Positions 9,336 through 18,848 of a DNA stretch of 64,000 nucleotides are shown here, piece by piece. Position 1 is the first letter of the stretch, and every line of letters begins with the position of its first letter. Both the position numbers and the translations under genes were made by a program. The notes under the pieces are model-generated. The model searched no databases. It was not told the origin of the DNA and was given only the letters and a program-made list of their open reading frames with translations. The stretch comes from Allosphingosinicella deserti (GTDB taxonomy: Bacteria > Pseudomonadota > Alphaproteobacteria > Sphingomonadales > Sphingomonadaceae), in assembly GCF_003012735.1 (NCBI RefSeq), contig NZ_PXYI01000003.1, forward strand, positions 62,001 to 126,000. The letters are read 5' to 3'.

Positions 9336-10177
9336 GGCATCATCCGGCCATCGTGCGCGGCAAGGTCGCGGTTGTGACCGGCGCCGCAAGCGGGATCGGC
9401 CGTGCGGCCGCCGCAAAGCTGGGCCACGCCGGCATGGGCGTGGTACTGGCCGACGTCGACGAGGTCGGGCTTGCCGAGGCGGCCGAGGATCTCACGCGAG
9501 ACGGGGTCGCCGTGCGCACGATCGGGGCGGACGTCAGCGATCCTGCCTCGCTCGCCTACCTGAGAGAGGCAGCCCACCAGCTCGGACCGGTCTCGCTGCT
9601 GATGAACAATGCGGGGCGGGAAGGGGGCGGCGGCATTCTCGCCGGCGCCGACATCTGGCAGCAGACGATCGCGACCAATTTGATGGGTCCGCTCTACGGC
9701 ATCCAAGCCTTTCTTCCCGATCTGCTTGCCGCCGACTGGCCCTGCGCGATCGTCAACACCGGCTCCAAGCAGGGGATCACCCTGCCGCCCGGCGACACCG
9801 CCTACAATGTCAGCAAGGCGGCGTTGAAGGCACTGACCGAATCTTTGGCCCACCATCTGCGCGCCGCGGGCGATCGGATCACCGCCCATCTGCTGATTCC
9901 CGGTTTCACCTTCACCGGGCTGACTCGGGCACGCGGCGTAACCGAGAAGCCGCCCGGCGCCTGGACAGCGGAGCAGGTCGTCGACTTCATGCTGGCGGCG
10001 ATGGCGAGAGGCGATTTCTACATCCTCTGCCCCGACAACGAGGTGACTCGCCCGTTGGACGAAAAGCGGATCGCCTGGAGCGCTGGCGACATCATCGAAA
10101 ATCGCTCGGCTTTGTCACGCTGGGATCCGCGCTACGAGGACGCGTTCAGGGCGTTCATGGAAGGGAAGAGCGAATGA
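9332..10177 (+). CDS. Short-chain dehydrogenase/reductase
   Basis: Classical SDR of about 281 residues: cofactor motif TGAASGIG, NNAG, catalytic Ser in NTGSKQG and YNVSK with catalytic Tyr and Lys. The start is uncertain. I take GTG at 9332, which overlaps the preceding stop as GTGA; GTG at 9353, directly before GKVAVVTG, would give the more usual SDR N-terminus. A C-terminal extension of about 70 residues after the Rossmann fold (DFYILCPDNEVTRP onward) is longer than in minimal SDRs. The stop overlaps the next gene as ATGA, so it is the middle gene of a coupled operon. Confidence 0.88.
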   Translation: MRHHPAIVRGKVAVVTGAASGIGRAAAAKLGHAGMGVVLADVDEVGLAEAAEDLTRDGVAVRTIGADVSDPASLAYLREAAHQLGPVSLLMNNAGREGGGGILAGADIWQQTIATNLMGPLYGIQAFLPDLLAADWPCAIVNTGSKQGITLPPGDTAYNVSKAALKALTESLAHHLRAAGDRITAHLLIPGFTFTGLTRARGVTEKPPGAWTAEQVVDFMLAAMARGDFYILCPDNEVTRPLDEKRIAWSAGDIIENRSALSRWDPRYEDAFRAFMEGKSE

Positions 10178-11046
10178 GGATCGGCTTCGTCGGCCTTGGC
10201 CAAATGGGCAGCGCGATGGCGCGCAACCTACTCGCCGCCGGGCACCAGCTGACGGTTTGGAATCGCTCGGCCGGCAAGGCGGACGGGCTGGGTGCGGAAG
10301 GCGCCCGCGCGGCGGCAAGTCCGGCCGAAGCGGCCGATGGCGCGGACATCGTGGTGACGATGCTCGCCGACGACAAGGCGGTCGAGGAGGTCGTGTTCGG
10401 CGATCAGGGCCTCCTGTCCGGGACCAGGCTCCATGTCTCGATGAGCACGATAAGCGTCGCGCTGGCCGAGCGGCTCACTGCCGCCCATGCCGAGGCCGGC
10501 GGAGTGCTCGTCTCGGCGCCCGTCTTCGGACGTCCGGCGGCAGCCGAGGCGGCGAAGCTGTTCATCGCGGCTGCGGGCCCGGCCGATGCACGCGCCGCCT
10601 GTACGCCGCTGTTCGATGCGGTGGGCCAGCGCGTGTTCGCGGTCGGCGACACGCCGTCCCAGGCGAATCTGGTCAAGCTCTCCGGCAATTTCATGATCAT
10701 GTCGGCGATCGAGGCGATGGCCGAGGCGATGACCCTGGCCGAGAAAGGCGGAGTCGCCCGCGAGACGTTGCTCGAAGTGCTGACCGGCACCCTGTTCGGA
10801 TCGCCCGTCTACCAGATCTATGGCGACATCCTCGTCAACGATCGGTTCCGCCCGGCCGGCTTCGCGGCGCCGCTCGGCCTCAAGGACATGCGGCTGGTCG
10901 GCGCGGCGGCGGAGGCGGCACGGGTGCCGATGCCGCTGCTCGGCGTGGTGCGCGATCACCTGCTTGCGGCGCTCGCCCAGGAGGGCGAGGAGATCGACTG
11001 GTCGGCGATTGCTCTGCCGATCCGACACGGGGCCGGGCTCGGCTGA
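10174..11046 (+). CDS. Beta-hydroxyacid dehydrogenase (3-hydroxyisobutyrate dehydrogenase family)
   Basis: NAD(P)-dependent dehydrogenase of the 3-hydroxyisobutyrate / tartronate semialdehyde reductase family, 290 residues. The N-terminus GFVGLGQMGSAMARNLL is the family dinucleotide-binding signature, and VKLSGNFM contains the catalytic Lys. A Gly-containing substrate loop is present but altered (LVSAPVFGRP). Translation is coupled to the SDR by ATGA overlap. The gene ends one base before the stop of the convergent regulator, leaving no space for a terminator. Substrate unknown. Confidence 0.9.
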   Translation: MRIGFVGLGQMGSAMARNLLAAGHQLTVWNRSAGKADGLGAEGARAAASPAEAADGADIVVTMLADDKAVEEVVFGDQGLLSGTRLHVSMSTISVALAERLTAAHAEAGGVLVSAPVFGRPAAAEAAKLFIAAAGPADARAACTPLFDAVGQRVFAVGDTPSQANLVKLSGNFMIMSAIEAMAEAMTLAEKGGVARETLLEVLTGTLFGSPVYQIYGDILVNDRFRPAGFAAPLGLKDMRLVGAAAEAARVPMPLLGVVRDHLLAALAQEGEEIDWSAIALPIRHGAGLG

Positions 11047-11047
11047 G

Positions 11048-11881
11048 TCAGACGCGCCGGCGGGGGAAGGCGGCTCCGCCAGGCCGCGCGCCGAGCTTCG
11101 CCTCAAGGCCCTGAATGGCCCGTCCGATTTCGGCCGGGATTCGGCTTTCGACGCCCGAGGTCATGCCTGTCCAGATCACCGCTCCGTCCGCGGCCTGGGC
11201 CGACATCATCACCATCGGCGCACCGTTCCACAGGATGAGACGGGTCCGCAGGGTAATGGCATCGGAGTGATCCTCAGCGCCACGAAACACCTGGACCCCG
11301 CGCATTCTCTGTGCGCTGGCCGTGATCAGTTCGTCGCAGGCGCGGGCCAGCGACCGGTAGCGCGGTGCGCCGGTCGCGTCTTCGACCGCTTTGACGACCA
11401 GCGGCCTCGCCGCCGGGCCGGGGCGCAGAACGAACCAGGACGCCAGACCGGCGAAGATCAGCACCGCCGCCAATAGGGTGGCCAGAAGGCGCTTCCGCCG
11501 CTGCGGCCGTGGGCGGGACATCACAAGTGTTTCAGGCGCTACCGCCTCCGGGGCTGTAACCTCCGGCAGCAGGCGGTAACCGCGCTTCGCAACAGTCTCG
11601 ATGAAGCGCGGCTCGCGGGCGTCGTCGCCGAGCGCCTTGCGAATGTCCCTGAGCACGACCGGCACGCTGTTCGCACTGATCACCCGTCCGCTCCAGACCT
11701 CGGCCAGGATCTCCTCATGGGAGACAACTTGGCCGCGGCGGCGGCAGAGCAGTTCCAGCGTGCGCGCCGCCCGGTGTTCCAGCCGCCGCCGCTCGTCGCC
11801 CCGCCACAGTTCGTTGGCCGCCGGCGAGAAGGTCCATCCGCCGATGGTGCAGTCTCCCTCGGACGTTTCCGCTACTGGCAA
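11048..11881 (-). CDS. Membrane-anchored winged-helix regulator (CadC/ToxR-like)
   Basis: The N-terminal part (about residues 12-105) is an OmpR/PhoB-type winged helix, with the recognition-helix region NSVPVVLRDIRKALGDD and the wing FIETVAKRGYRLLPE. An Arg/Lys-rich linker (RPRPQRRKR) precedes one transmembrane helix at about 132-152, followed by a C-terminal domain of about 125 residues that would lie in the periplasm. This is the one-component CadC/ToxR arrangement, in which the outside domain senses a signal and the inside domain binds DNA. It is divergent from the DoxX-like membrane gene at 12076, its most likely target. The sensory domain has no motif I recognise. Confidence 0.85.
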   Translation of the reverse strand: MPVAETSEGDCTIGGWTFSPAANELWRGDERRRLEHRAARTLELLCRRRGQVVSHEEILAEVWSGRVISANSVPVVLRDIRKALGDDAREPRFIETVAKRGYRLLPEVTAPEAVAPETLVMSRPRPQRRKRLLATLLAAVLIFAGLASWFVLRPGPAARPLVVKAVEDATGAPRYRSLARACDELITASAQRMRGVQVFRGAEDHSDAITLRTRLILWNGAPMVMMSAQAADGAVIWTGMTSGVESRIPAEIGRAIQGLEAKLGARPGGAAFPRRRV

Positions 11882-12075
11882 GATTCGTCTCCCTGATCCG
11901 GCTCGGGCAAGAGAACGCAGGGAGGCTCGCGTTGCAAGGGCAGACCGGCCAAGACCCGCACTTCAGGACATCTTCAGCTTTTCCTTATTCGACTTGCCCG
12001 CCGATCATTGGCCTTTCTTGCCGCTCAGCCTCGGGGCTCGCAACGCCCCCGGCATTTCACGCCAGGAGAGTGTCG

Positions 12076-12894
12076 ATGCGTATTGAACAGCGGATCCGCG
12101 CAGCGGAGCAGCGTGACCTCGGAAAGTGGATCCTCGGCATCGCGACCATCGGTTTCGGTGCAGCGTGCTTCCTCCAGCGGGACTTCACCAGCTTCTGGCA
12201 GCCGGTGCCCCAAAGCCTGCCGCTGCGACAGCCACTCGCCTTCCTCTCAGCGGGACTGCTTGTTCTTTCCGGCGCCGGGCTGTTCTTTCGGCGGACGATG
12301 GGGCCCGCCGCTCTGATCCAAATCCTGCTGTTCCTTGGCTATGTCGCCGCGTGGCTTTCGCATATCGCCGACCGACCCGGCACGATCTGGCTCGGTGTGT
12401 GCGAGAACCTGGCGGTCGCGGTTGGTGCCGCGACGATCTGGATGCGGACGCCGCCGCGCTCGCCTGCGCCGCTCGGAGTCGCCGCCGTGCGGATAACTTA
12501 CGGGATCTGCTCCGTGGTCTTCGGAGTGGCCCACTTCATCGCAATCGACGGGACCGCGAGCATGGTGCCGAACTGGCTGCCCGGCAGCGGCCGATTTTGG
12601 GCGGCGTTCACCGGACTTTGTCACCTTGCCGCCGGCGCCGCCCTGTTCGCCAACCGCCTCGCGCTTCCTGCGACGCGGCTTGCGGGGTTGATGTATCTGG
12701 GCTTCGCGACCCTGTGCTGGCTGCCGGGCGCGATCACCCATCCCGACCAATGGCTGCGCTGGGCGGGAATTGCGATCAGTCTGGCGATGATGGGCGCAGT
12801 CTGGCTGGTGGGGGACCTTCTCCGCCGGACGCGAGGCGGGTTTTCCACAAACACGGCGAGGTCGCGCGAAGCGATCCTTTATGGCGGTGCCTGA
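12076..12894 (+). CDS. DoxX-like multi-pass membrane protein
   Basis: A 272-residue integral membrane protein with about eight predicted hydrophobic helices in two similar halves. Segments such as GVAHFIAIDGT, MVPNWLPG and FTGLCHLAAG resemble DoxX-like proteins, whose function is poorly defined. The ATG at 12076 follows GGAG; the frame is open further upstream to 11932 but that part is not hydrophobic and lies in the divergent promoter region. It faces the membrane-anchored regulator at 11048-11881, so regulation by it is a reasonable inference. Confidence 0.7.
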   Translation: MRIEQRIRAAEQRDLGKWILGIATIGFGAACFLQRDFTSFWQPVPQSLPLRQPLAFLSAGLLVLSGAGLFFRRTMGPAALIQILLFLGYVAAWLSHIADRPGTIWLGVCENLAVAVGAATIWMRTPPRSPAPLGVAAVRITYGICSVVFGVAHFIAIDGTASMVPNWLPGSGRFWAAFTGLCHLAAGAALFANRLALPATRLAGLMYLGFATLCWLPGAITHPDQWLRWAGIAISLAMMGAVWLVGDLLRRTRGGFSTNTARSREAILYGGA

Positions 12895-12942
12895 GCGCTT
12901 CCCGAAAACGGCGTGTGAAGAGTGACCGACGCGAAGTGCCGA

Positions 12943-14106
12943 TCACTCCTCCGCGCGAACCAGTTTGATGTCCCTGTCGGCGGCCCAGAGATGCACGTCC
13001 TCGCGGCGGAGCGCGGTCGCCATCAGGTCGGGAAATTGATCGGGCGTGCAGGCGAAGACCGGGATGCCGAGCACGGCGACTCTGGCCGAGAGCTGCGGGT
13101 CGTAGGAAGGACGGCCGGTGTCGGTGAGCGCGAGCAGGACGATCACGTTGACTCCGGCGACCGTCAGCCGTGCAAGGCGATCGAGCAGGGAAGCCGCGTT
13201 GCCGCCTTCGTACATGTCGGAAATGAGGATGAGATGCGCCTTGCCGGGGCGCTCGATCCGCTCCTCGCAATAGCCGATCGCACGATCGATGTCGGTGCCG
13301 CCGCCGAGCTGTACGCCGAACAGCACTTCCACCGGGTCGGCGAGCTCCTCGGTGAGATCGAGGATGGCGGTGTCGAAGCAGACGAGCTTGGTCGCGACCA
13401 CCGGCAGCGAGGCCATCACCGCCGCGAAGATCGAGGCGTAGACCACCGAGCTTGCCATCGACCCGGACTGGTCGACGCACAGGACCACCTCGTCGAGATC
13501 GACGATGCGGCGCTGCTGCCGCATGAAGCCGACCAGCGTTTCCGGAACGATGGTGCGCTGCGCAACCTGATAATGGCGCAGATTCCTGTGGATGGTGCGC
13601 GGCCAGTCGATGTCGCCGAAGCGTGGGCGGCGGGTACGGCGCGAGCGATCGAGCGCGCCGCGGATGGCGTCCGCCGTGCGGCGTTCCAGCCGTTCCATCA
13701 ATTGCGCGACGACCTTGCAGATCACCGCGCGTGCCGTCTCCTTGGTCTTGTCGGGCATCGCACCGCGAAGGGCGACGAGATCGGCGACGAGGTTCACGTC
13801 GGCCTCGATGTTCGCCAGCAATTCCGGCTCGAGCAGCATCTGGCGCAGGCCCTTGCGCTCGAATGCATCCTTCTGGATCACCTGAACGATCGGCGCCGGG
13901 AAGAATTCGCGGATGTCGCCCAGCCATTTCGCCACCCGGGGCGCCGACGCGCCAAGGCCGCCGCGGCCCTTCTTCTCGCTCTCGCCGTCGCCGTAGAGCG
14001 CGGTCAAGGCCGCCGACATGCGCTGATCCGACGGCGAAAGGCCGGATTCGTCCTCGTCGACGCCAAGGGCGAGCGTCCAGCGCCGGGCGCGTTCCTCGTC
14101 GCTCAT
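12943..14106 (-). CDS. VWA-domain protein of the MoxR-SWIM operon (YehP-like)
   Basis: A 387-residue protein with a C-terminal von Willebrand A domain. The MIDAS metal site is DQSGSMASS (Asp212 to Ser216 and on), with the Thr in GGGTDI and the Asp in SDMYEGG. The N-terminal 200 residues are alpha-helical and rich in charged residues. VWA proteins commonly pair with MoxR-type AAA+ ATPases as substrate or metal-insertion adaptors, and a MoxR gene is in the same operon. The start overlaps the preceding gene as ATGA (14106-14103). The frame is open far upstream, but that stretch is only the shadow of the DUF5682-like gene. Last gene of the five-gene operon. Confidence 0.9.
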   Translation of the reverse strand: MSDEERARRWTLALGVDEDESGLSPSDQRMSAALTALYGDGESEKKGRGGLGASAPRVAKWLGDIREFFPAPIVQVIQKDAFERKGLRQMLLEPELLANIEADVNLVADLVALRGAMPDKTKETARAVICKVVAQLMERLERRTADAIRGALDRSRRTRRPRFGDIDWPRTIHRNLRHYQVAQRTIVPETLVGFMRQQRRIVDLDEVVLCVDQSGSMASSVVYASIFAAVMASLPVVATKLVCFDTAILDLTEELADPVEVLFGVQLGGGTDIDRAIGYCEERIERPGKAHLILISDMYEGGNAASLLDRLARLTVAGVNVIVLLALTDTGRPSYDPQLSARVAVLGIPVFACTPDQFPDLMATALRREDVHLWAADRDIKLVRAEE

Positions 14107-16343
14107 GATCGTGCCCCCTCCCTCAACAATGCGGTCACACGGGCGAAATGCGCCGGCCACGCCTCGTCGGCTCCCGGCAGGAGGCGATAGCCGCCGCCAT
14201 CGCGTTCCCGCCGCGCGAGCAGGGCATCGATCAGGCGCCGCCGCTCCATCCGATCCAGGGCGGAGAAGACGCGCCGGAACAGGGGGAGATTGGTGACGAA
14301 CGCCTCTTCGTCGAGGCCGAGCAGCCAGACATCGACTGCGCTCCGCAACCCGTCGTCGTGGATCAGGCGCTGACCGGCACCGGCAAGGAAGCCTTCGAAG
14401 AAGCCCGCCGCCTGCGCGATCGGCGTGCCCGGCGACAGCATCCGTCCGAGCAGGCGCACCGCCTCGTCCGCCGGCAGACGTTCCGCTTCGTAGAGCAAGC
14501 GCGCCGCGGCGCCGGCGACGAGCCGGGTCGCCTGATCGTCGTCCAGCAAGCGGGACAGCCCGCCATACCAGGTCTCGACCACGTCGCCTTCGAGCGCGGC
14601 AAGCTGAACCGCGCGCTCGGCGTCGAGGATCGCGGTCCGCATCGCCTCCGCCGCATCGGCGTCGAGGTTGCGGGCCGCGTAGGGCAGGGCGAAGGCCGCT
14701 TCGGTGACGATCCGCGGCATCAGCAGCGCCAGATGTTCGGCGGGGCCGGATCGCGCCTCGCCATAGCGCAGGATGTCGGCCATCGGCGGCAGTGCCGCCA
14801 GCAGCGCGCGGCAATCGCTGGTCAGCGCCGCCTTGTGCTCCAGCGCGGCTATGCCGATCGCGACCGCACGCGGCAGATCGGCGATCATCGCGGCGCGAAC
14901 ACGGGCGGCGAGGGCCCCGAGATCGGCGTCCGCCTCGATCTGCTCGACGATGCGCGCGGAGGCTGCGTCGGCGATGGTCGAGCCATAGACGAGGTGCTCG
15001 ACCAGACGCACCGCAAATTCCGGTTGCCAGCAGAGCTTCCAATTCTCCCGGAAGGTGCCGCGGCTTCGGCCGGCATCGGCAAGCCGGCCCCAGGGTATGT
15101 CAAGAATTGTCAGGCGATGGAGCAGGGTCGAACGGGCAAGGCCGCTATCGCTGCGCAGGTCGACCGAAAGATCGCGTTCCAGCGCTTCGGGCTTGAGCCG
15201 GGTCGCCTTCTGCTGGCGCTGCAGATCCTCGAGCAACGGCGCCAGCGGGGTCGAAGGCGGGATCGACCCCACGCCGGAGCCGACCAGCAGCTCGGCCGCG
15301 ATCTCCTCCCAAAGCACCGGATTGCCGAAGCACAGGCAGGCGATCGCCGCTTCGCGCAACTCCTCGAAGCCCGGGGCGGGGCGTCCGCGCAGGGCGGCGA
15401 GGCCGGTGCCGAGCCGCTGCGCCTCGATCACCGACGCGGTCGAGACGAAATGTCCCTTGTCACGGAGCAGTCCGGCGATCCGGGTCAACCAGATCGTGTC
15501 GCGGTCCGCCATGTCCCGGGTCTGCCAGAGATGGGCGCACCAGCCGGGCGCCGCGACCCCGGCGCCATAGCCGCTGGCCCGCGCCAGGCGCGGCGTCGTC
15601 CAGGGCGCCCAGGTGGCTTTCACCTTCGTCTTCGGCCGGCCCCTGAGCAGAGCCCGATCCTCAGTAAGGCTGGTCTTGCGTGCCAGCGCCGGCACGTGCC
15701 AGGCGCCGCAGACGATCGCCAGCGGTCCGTCGACCTCCTTGGCGGCGCGGGCGATTTCCAGCCGCATGGTCGCCTCGCGGGCCGCCTCGTCGGAGTCGAT
15801 CGCACCGGCTTCCGCGCGCAGCGCACCCATGGCATCGGCAACGGCCGCGAAGACGGGGCCCGGATGGGGATTCTCCTCGATCACGTCGGACCACCATGAC
15901 TCGCCGTCGGCATAGCCCGCCGCGGCGGCAAGGATGCCGATCGGATCGCGGCTGATCGGGTCCTCCTGTTGGGCCATGTCGTCAGTCGCCTCGTCGTCGC
16001 CCTGAACGGGCGGCGCGCAGCGGGCAAGCCGATCGGCTGCGGGAAGATCGATGAAGCGGAGCAGGGCGCCGTGGCGCACGGCCCAGAGCGCCGCCTGATA
16101 TTCGGGGGAATATTCGGCAAACGGGAAGAAGGTGGCGTTGGCCGCGTCGTCCTCTGCATAAGCGAGCAGCGACACCGGCAGGACCATCTCCGGATCAGCG
16201 AGCATCGGCAGCAGATCGGACGCGTCGCTCGGCCCTTCGATCAACACCGCCGACGGCTGCAGAGAGTCCAGCGCCTCGATCAGTCGCCGCGCGGAGCCGG
16301 GACCGTGGTGGCGAATGCCGAAAAGCGAGACGGGCGCCGGCAT
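14103..16343 (-). CDS. DUF5682-like protein (YehM-like)
   Basis: A 746-residue protein that starts with FGIRHHGPGSARRL followed by LIEGPSDA and later CGAWHVPAL. These His-Gly and Glu-Gly-Pro motifs are what I associate with DUF5682, a family with a possible TraB/ChaN-like fold. The function is unknown. The remainder is Leu/Ala-rich helical sequence with many Arg and Asp, compatible with a scaffold. It starts 4 bases after the MoxR stop and its own stop overlaps the VWA start, so the three are tightly coupled. E. coli YehM, encoded with YehL and YehP, is the closest known arrangement. The family call is from memory of motifs and context. Confidence 0.75.
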   Translation of the reverse strand: MPAPVSLFGIRHHGPGSARRLIEALDSLQPSAVLIEGPSDASDLLPMLADPEMVLPVSLLAYAEDDAANATFFPFAEYSPEYQAALWAVRHGALLRFIDLPAADRLARCAPPVQGDDEATDDMAQQEDPISRDPIGILAAAAGYADGESWWSDVIEENPHPGPVFAAVADAMGALRAEAGAIDSDEAAREATMRLEIARAAKEVDGPLAIVCGAWHVPALARKTSLTEDRALLRGRPKTKVKATWAPWTTPRLARASGYGAGVAAPGWCAHLWQTRDMADRDTIWLTRIAGLLRDKGHFVSTASVIEAQRLGTGLAALRGRPAPGFEELREAAIACLCFGNPVLWEEIAAELLVGSGVGSIPPSTPLAPLLEDLQRQQKATRLKPEALERDLSVDLRSDSGLARSTLLHRLTILDIPWGRLADAGRSRGTFRENWKLCWQPEFAVRLVEHLVYGSTIADAASARIVEQIEADADLGALAARVRAAMIADLPRAVAIGIAALEHKAALTSDCRALLAALPPMADILRYGEARSGPAEHLALLMPRIVTEAAFALPYAARNLDADAAEAMRTAILDAERAVQLAALEGDVVETWYGGLSRLLDDDQATRLVAGAAARLLYEAERLPADEAVRLLGRMLSPGTPIAQAAGFFEGFLAGAGQRLIHDDGLRSAVDVWLLGLDEEAFVTNLPLFRRVFSALDRMERRRLIDALLARRERDGGGYRLLPGADEAWPAHFARVTALLREGARS

Positions 16344-16347
16344 CGGC

Positions 16348-17427
16348 TCAGATGCGATCGGTCAAAGCGGCATAATAGCCTTCGAAGCCCTGGCGCTTCT
16401 TCAGCACCGTCTCGAGATATTCGCCGAGAACCGCCCGGTCCTGCACCGGATCCTTGATCACGGCGCCGATCATGTTGCTGGCGAGGGCGTCGGGAGTCAG
16501 ACGGCCATCGTTGAAGAACGTGGCTTCGCTGATCCCGCCGACCATCACGCCGATCGCCTCGGCGGTGGACAGGCCGCCGGTCGGAGTCTTGAGCGCGATC
16601 TTGCCGTCCTCGGTCGAGCCGGAGCGCAGCTCCCGGAAGATCGAGACGATCCTCGCGACTTCGTCGGCGACGTTCTTGGGTGCGGGAAGATCGAGATTGG
16701 CGGCCATCTCGCCGACCCGCTTGACGATGATTGCCACTTCCTCAGATGCGGTGTCCGGCAACGGGAGGACGACGACGTTGAAGCGCCGCTTGAGTGCCGA
16801 GGAGAGTTCGTTGACGCCCTTGTCACGATTGTTCGCAGTCGCGATGATGTTGAAGCCGCGCGCCGCATAAACGGAGGTGTTGAGCTCCGGAACCGGCATC
16901 ATCTTTTCCGACAGCACCGTGATCAAGGTGTCCTGAACGTCACTTCCCATCCGGGTCAGCTCTTCGAAGCGGCACAGCTTGCCGCTTTCCATCGCACGCA
17001 TCAGCGGAGTCGCGACCAGGGCTTCGCGGCTGGGACCATGGGCAAGCAATTGGGCGTAGTTCCAGCCATAGCGGATCTGGTTTTCGTCGGTGCCGGCGGT
17101 ACACTGGATCACCAGAGTGGAATCGCCGGCAATGGCTGCGGCGAGATGCTCGGAAACCCAGGATTTAGCGGTCCCGGGTACACCGAGCAGCAGCAAAGCG
17201 CGATCGGTCGCGAGGGTCGCGACCGCGGTCTCGATCAGCCGGCGGTCACCGACATACTTGGGCGTGACGACGCTTCCGTCCGGCGCCGTCCCACCCATCA
17301 GATAGGTGACCACCGCACGCGGGGACAGTGCCCAGCCGGCCGGCTTGCGTTCGCCGTCGCCGCCCGCAAGCGCGGCGAGCTCCGCGCCATAGGTCTCCTC
17401 GGCGGGACGCCGCAGCTTCTCGGTCAT
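16348..17427 (-). CDS. MoxR-family AAA+ ATPase (YehL-like)
   Basis: A 359-residue AAA+ ATPase. Walker A is GVPGTAKSW (residues 82-90), the Walker B region is LCRFEELTRM, and sensor 1 lies in NIIATANNRDKG. The insertion pattern is that of MoxR proteins, which remodel or activate partner proteins together with VWA proteins. In the Walker B motif the usual Asp-Glu pair reads Glu-Glu. The start overlaps the preceding stop as ATGA (17427-17424). The genes around it (SWIM, DUF5691-like, DUF5682-like, VWA) are the signature of the YehL-type subgroup. Confidence 0.9.
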   Translation of the reverse strand: MTEKLRRPAEETYGAELAALAGGDGERKPAGWALSPRAVVTYLMGGTAPDGSVVTPKYVGDRRLIETAVATLATDRALLLLGVPGTAKSWVSEHLAAAIAGDSTLVIQCTAGTDENQIRYGWNYAQLLAHGPSREALVATPLMRAMESGKLCRFEELTRMGSDVQDTLITVLSEKMMPVPELNTSVYAARGFNIIATANNRDKGVNELSSALKRRFNVVVLPLPDTASEEVAIIVKRVGEMAANLDLPAPKNVADEVARIVSIFRELRSGSTEDGKIALKTPTGGLSTAEAIGVMVGGISEATFFNDGRLTPDALASNMIGAVIKDPVQDRAVLGEYLETVLKKRQGFEGYYAALTDRI

Positions 17428-18848
17428 GATGTCTCTCCTGTGTCGTCGAGCGCAGCATTCAGCCGCAGCATGTCGAGCCGGGGATCGGCGGCGAGCATGC
17501 CCGTTTGCCCGAGTCTTTCGATCGCACGCCGGGCACCTTCGCGCGATGCGACGAGGCCCAACGCCTGCAGCTCGGCGGCCGCAGCGGCGCTCTTGCCGGC
17601 CTCATCCGCGATGAGCAGAGTGAGTAGGGCCGCGCCGGCAGGCACGCGCATCGGGTCGGCAATCCGGCAGAGGCCGGCACCGATCGAAGCGGCATCCGCG
17701 AAGCTGACGCCGCGGGTGCGAAGCAAGGCTTCGGCGACCTCCCGGCGTTCGGGTTCGGTGAGGCGCGGCAGAAGCAAGGCAAGGTTGGCGGCACTTTCGG
17801 CGCCGCGGTTGCGCAGCGTCTCGACGGCGGTTTGCACCACCGCGTCGGGCGCCGACGCCGCGATCATGGCCGCAATGCCTTCGTCCGCCTGGTAATCCGC
17901 CCCCCAGCTCCACATCGCAGCGGCGCCGAGGGGATCGACCTCGAGAGCAGCGGCAAAGGCGGGATAGTCGATCCGGGTGAGCAGCTCCTGACGCCGCTGG
18001 CGCTGCGCCGGCGTCTTGAGCGTTCGCGGCACGATGATCCTGGTCCGACGGAGCAGGCCCCTGGTCTCGACCGTGAAGAAGCCGGCGAGCTCCGCGGCAT
18101 CCTTGCCAAGCTCCCCGCGATGGCCGAGGCGGGCCAGCAAGGTTGCCGCGAGCGCCTTCACCTTGGGCGCGCGATCGCTCAGCAGCGTTTCGAGGAACGA
18201 CCGGTCCTGATCGGAGAGACGAGCGCCGAGCGCCGTCGCGAGACGCAGGCGGGAGTCGGCCGGCTCTCCGCCGATACGCGCTTCGAGCAGGCGCCGCGCC
18301 GCCTCCGGATCGTCGCCGCGCAGGCGGACCAGCGCCGCCGCGCGACCCGCGGGGCCGAAGTCGTTCCAGCTCTCCTCGGAAAGCAACTCGCCCGGTAGGG
18401 CCGCCGTATCGCCCGTGGCCAGTGCGGCCCAGTCGCGCCAGGGGGCGTAGACATCGGGGATATCTTCGTCATTCGCTTCCGGCATCCAGTCGCCGGGATG
18501 CATCGTCCAGCCGCGCGCGGCGAGGAAATCGAGCAGGCTTCGCCGCTGTCCGCCGCCGCGCGTGGCGGCGACGAGCCGGCGTGCGAGCGGTCGCACCAGC
18601 TCCGGAACGGGCGGCAACGGCAAAGCCGGAAAATCCGGCAGCGGGCCGAGATCGTCGGTCGGCTGCGCCACGGTCATCGCGCCGAGCAACTGGCCCGCGA
18701 GGGCGAGCAAGGCCAGTTCGGCATCGGCGCCGCTGCTGCCGATCGCGGCCCGCCACTCTTCCGGCGCCGCCTGGGCCGCCATGCCGCCCGTCGTCCACCG
18801 GGTCAGAACCGGCCCGAGTGCCGATTGGAGATCGTCAAGCATCGGCAC
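17424..18848 (-). CDS. DUF5691-like helical-repeat protein
   Basis: A 474-residue protein composed largely of Ala/Leu/Arg-rich helices, for example LARLGHRGELGKDA and VAEALLRTRG, resembling HEAT/ARM-like repeats and therefore a likely protein-binding scaffold. Its place between a SWIM protein and a MoxR ATPase matches genes annotated as DUF5691; I could not confirm the family by motif. It overlaps the SWIM stop by 14 bases and the MoxR start by 4, so translation is coupled on both sides. Met3 (18842) is an alternative start. No catalytic motif is visible. Confidence 0.7.
   Translation of the reverse strand: MPMLDDLQSALGPVLTRWTTGGMAAQAAPEEWRAAIGSSGADAELALLALAGQLLGAMTVAQPTDDLGPLPDFPALPLPPVPELVRPLARRLVAATRGGGQRRSLLDFLAARGWTMHPGDWMPEANDEDIPDVYAPWRDWAALATGDTAALPGELLSEESWNDFGPAGRAAALVRLRGDDPEAARRLLEARIGGEPADSRLRLATALGARLSDQDRSFLETLLSDRAPKVKALAATLLARLGHRGELGKDAAELAGFFTVETRGLLRRTRIIVPRTLKTPAQRQRRQELLTRIDYPAFAAALEVDPLGAAAMWSWGADYQADEGIAAMIAASAPDAVVQTAVETLRNRGAESAANLALLLPRLTEPERREVAEALLRTRGVSFADAASIGAGLCRIADPMRVPAGAALLTLLIADEAGKSAAAAAELQALGLVASREGARRAIERLGQTGMLAADPRLDMLRLNAALDDTGETS

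Noticed and set aside
12943-15042. Extended VWA reading frame with a 312-residue N-terminal addition
   Set aside because: The added part is only the shadow of the upstream gene. The ATG at 14106 with the ATGA overlap is the natural start.
14148-15899. Long plus-strand frame opposite the DUF5682-like gene
   Set aside because: Random Arg/Gly/Gln-rich composition, no ribosome site, fully antisense to the coupled operon.
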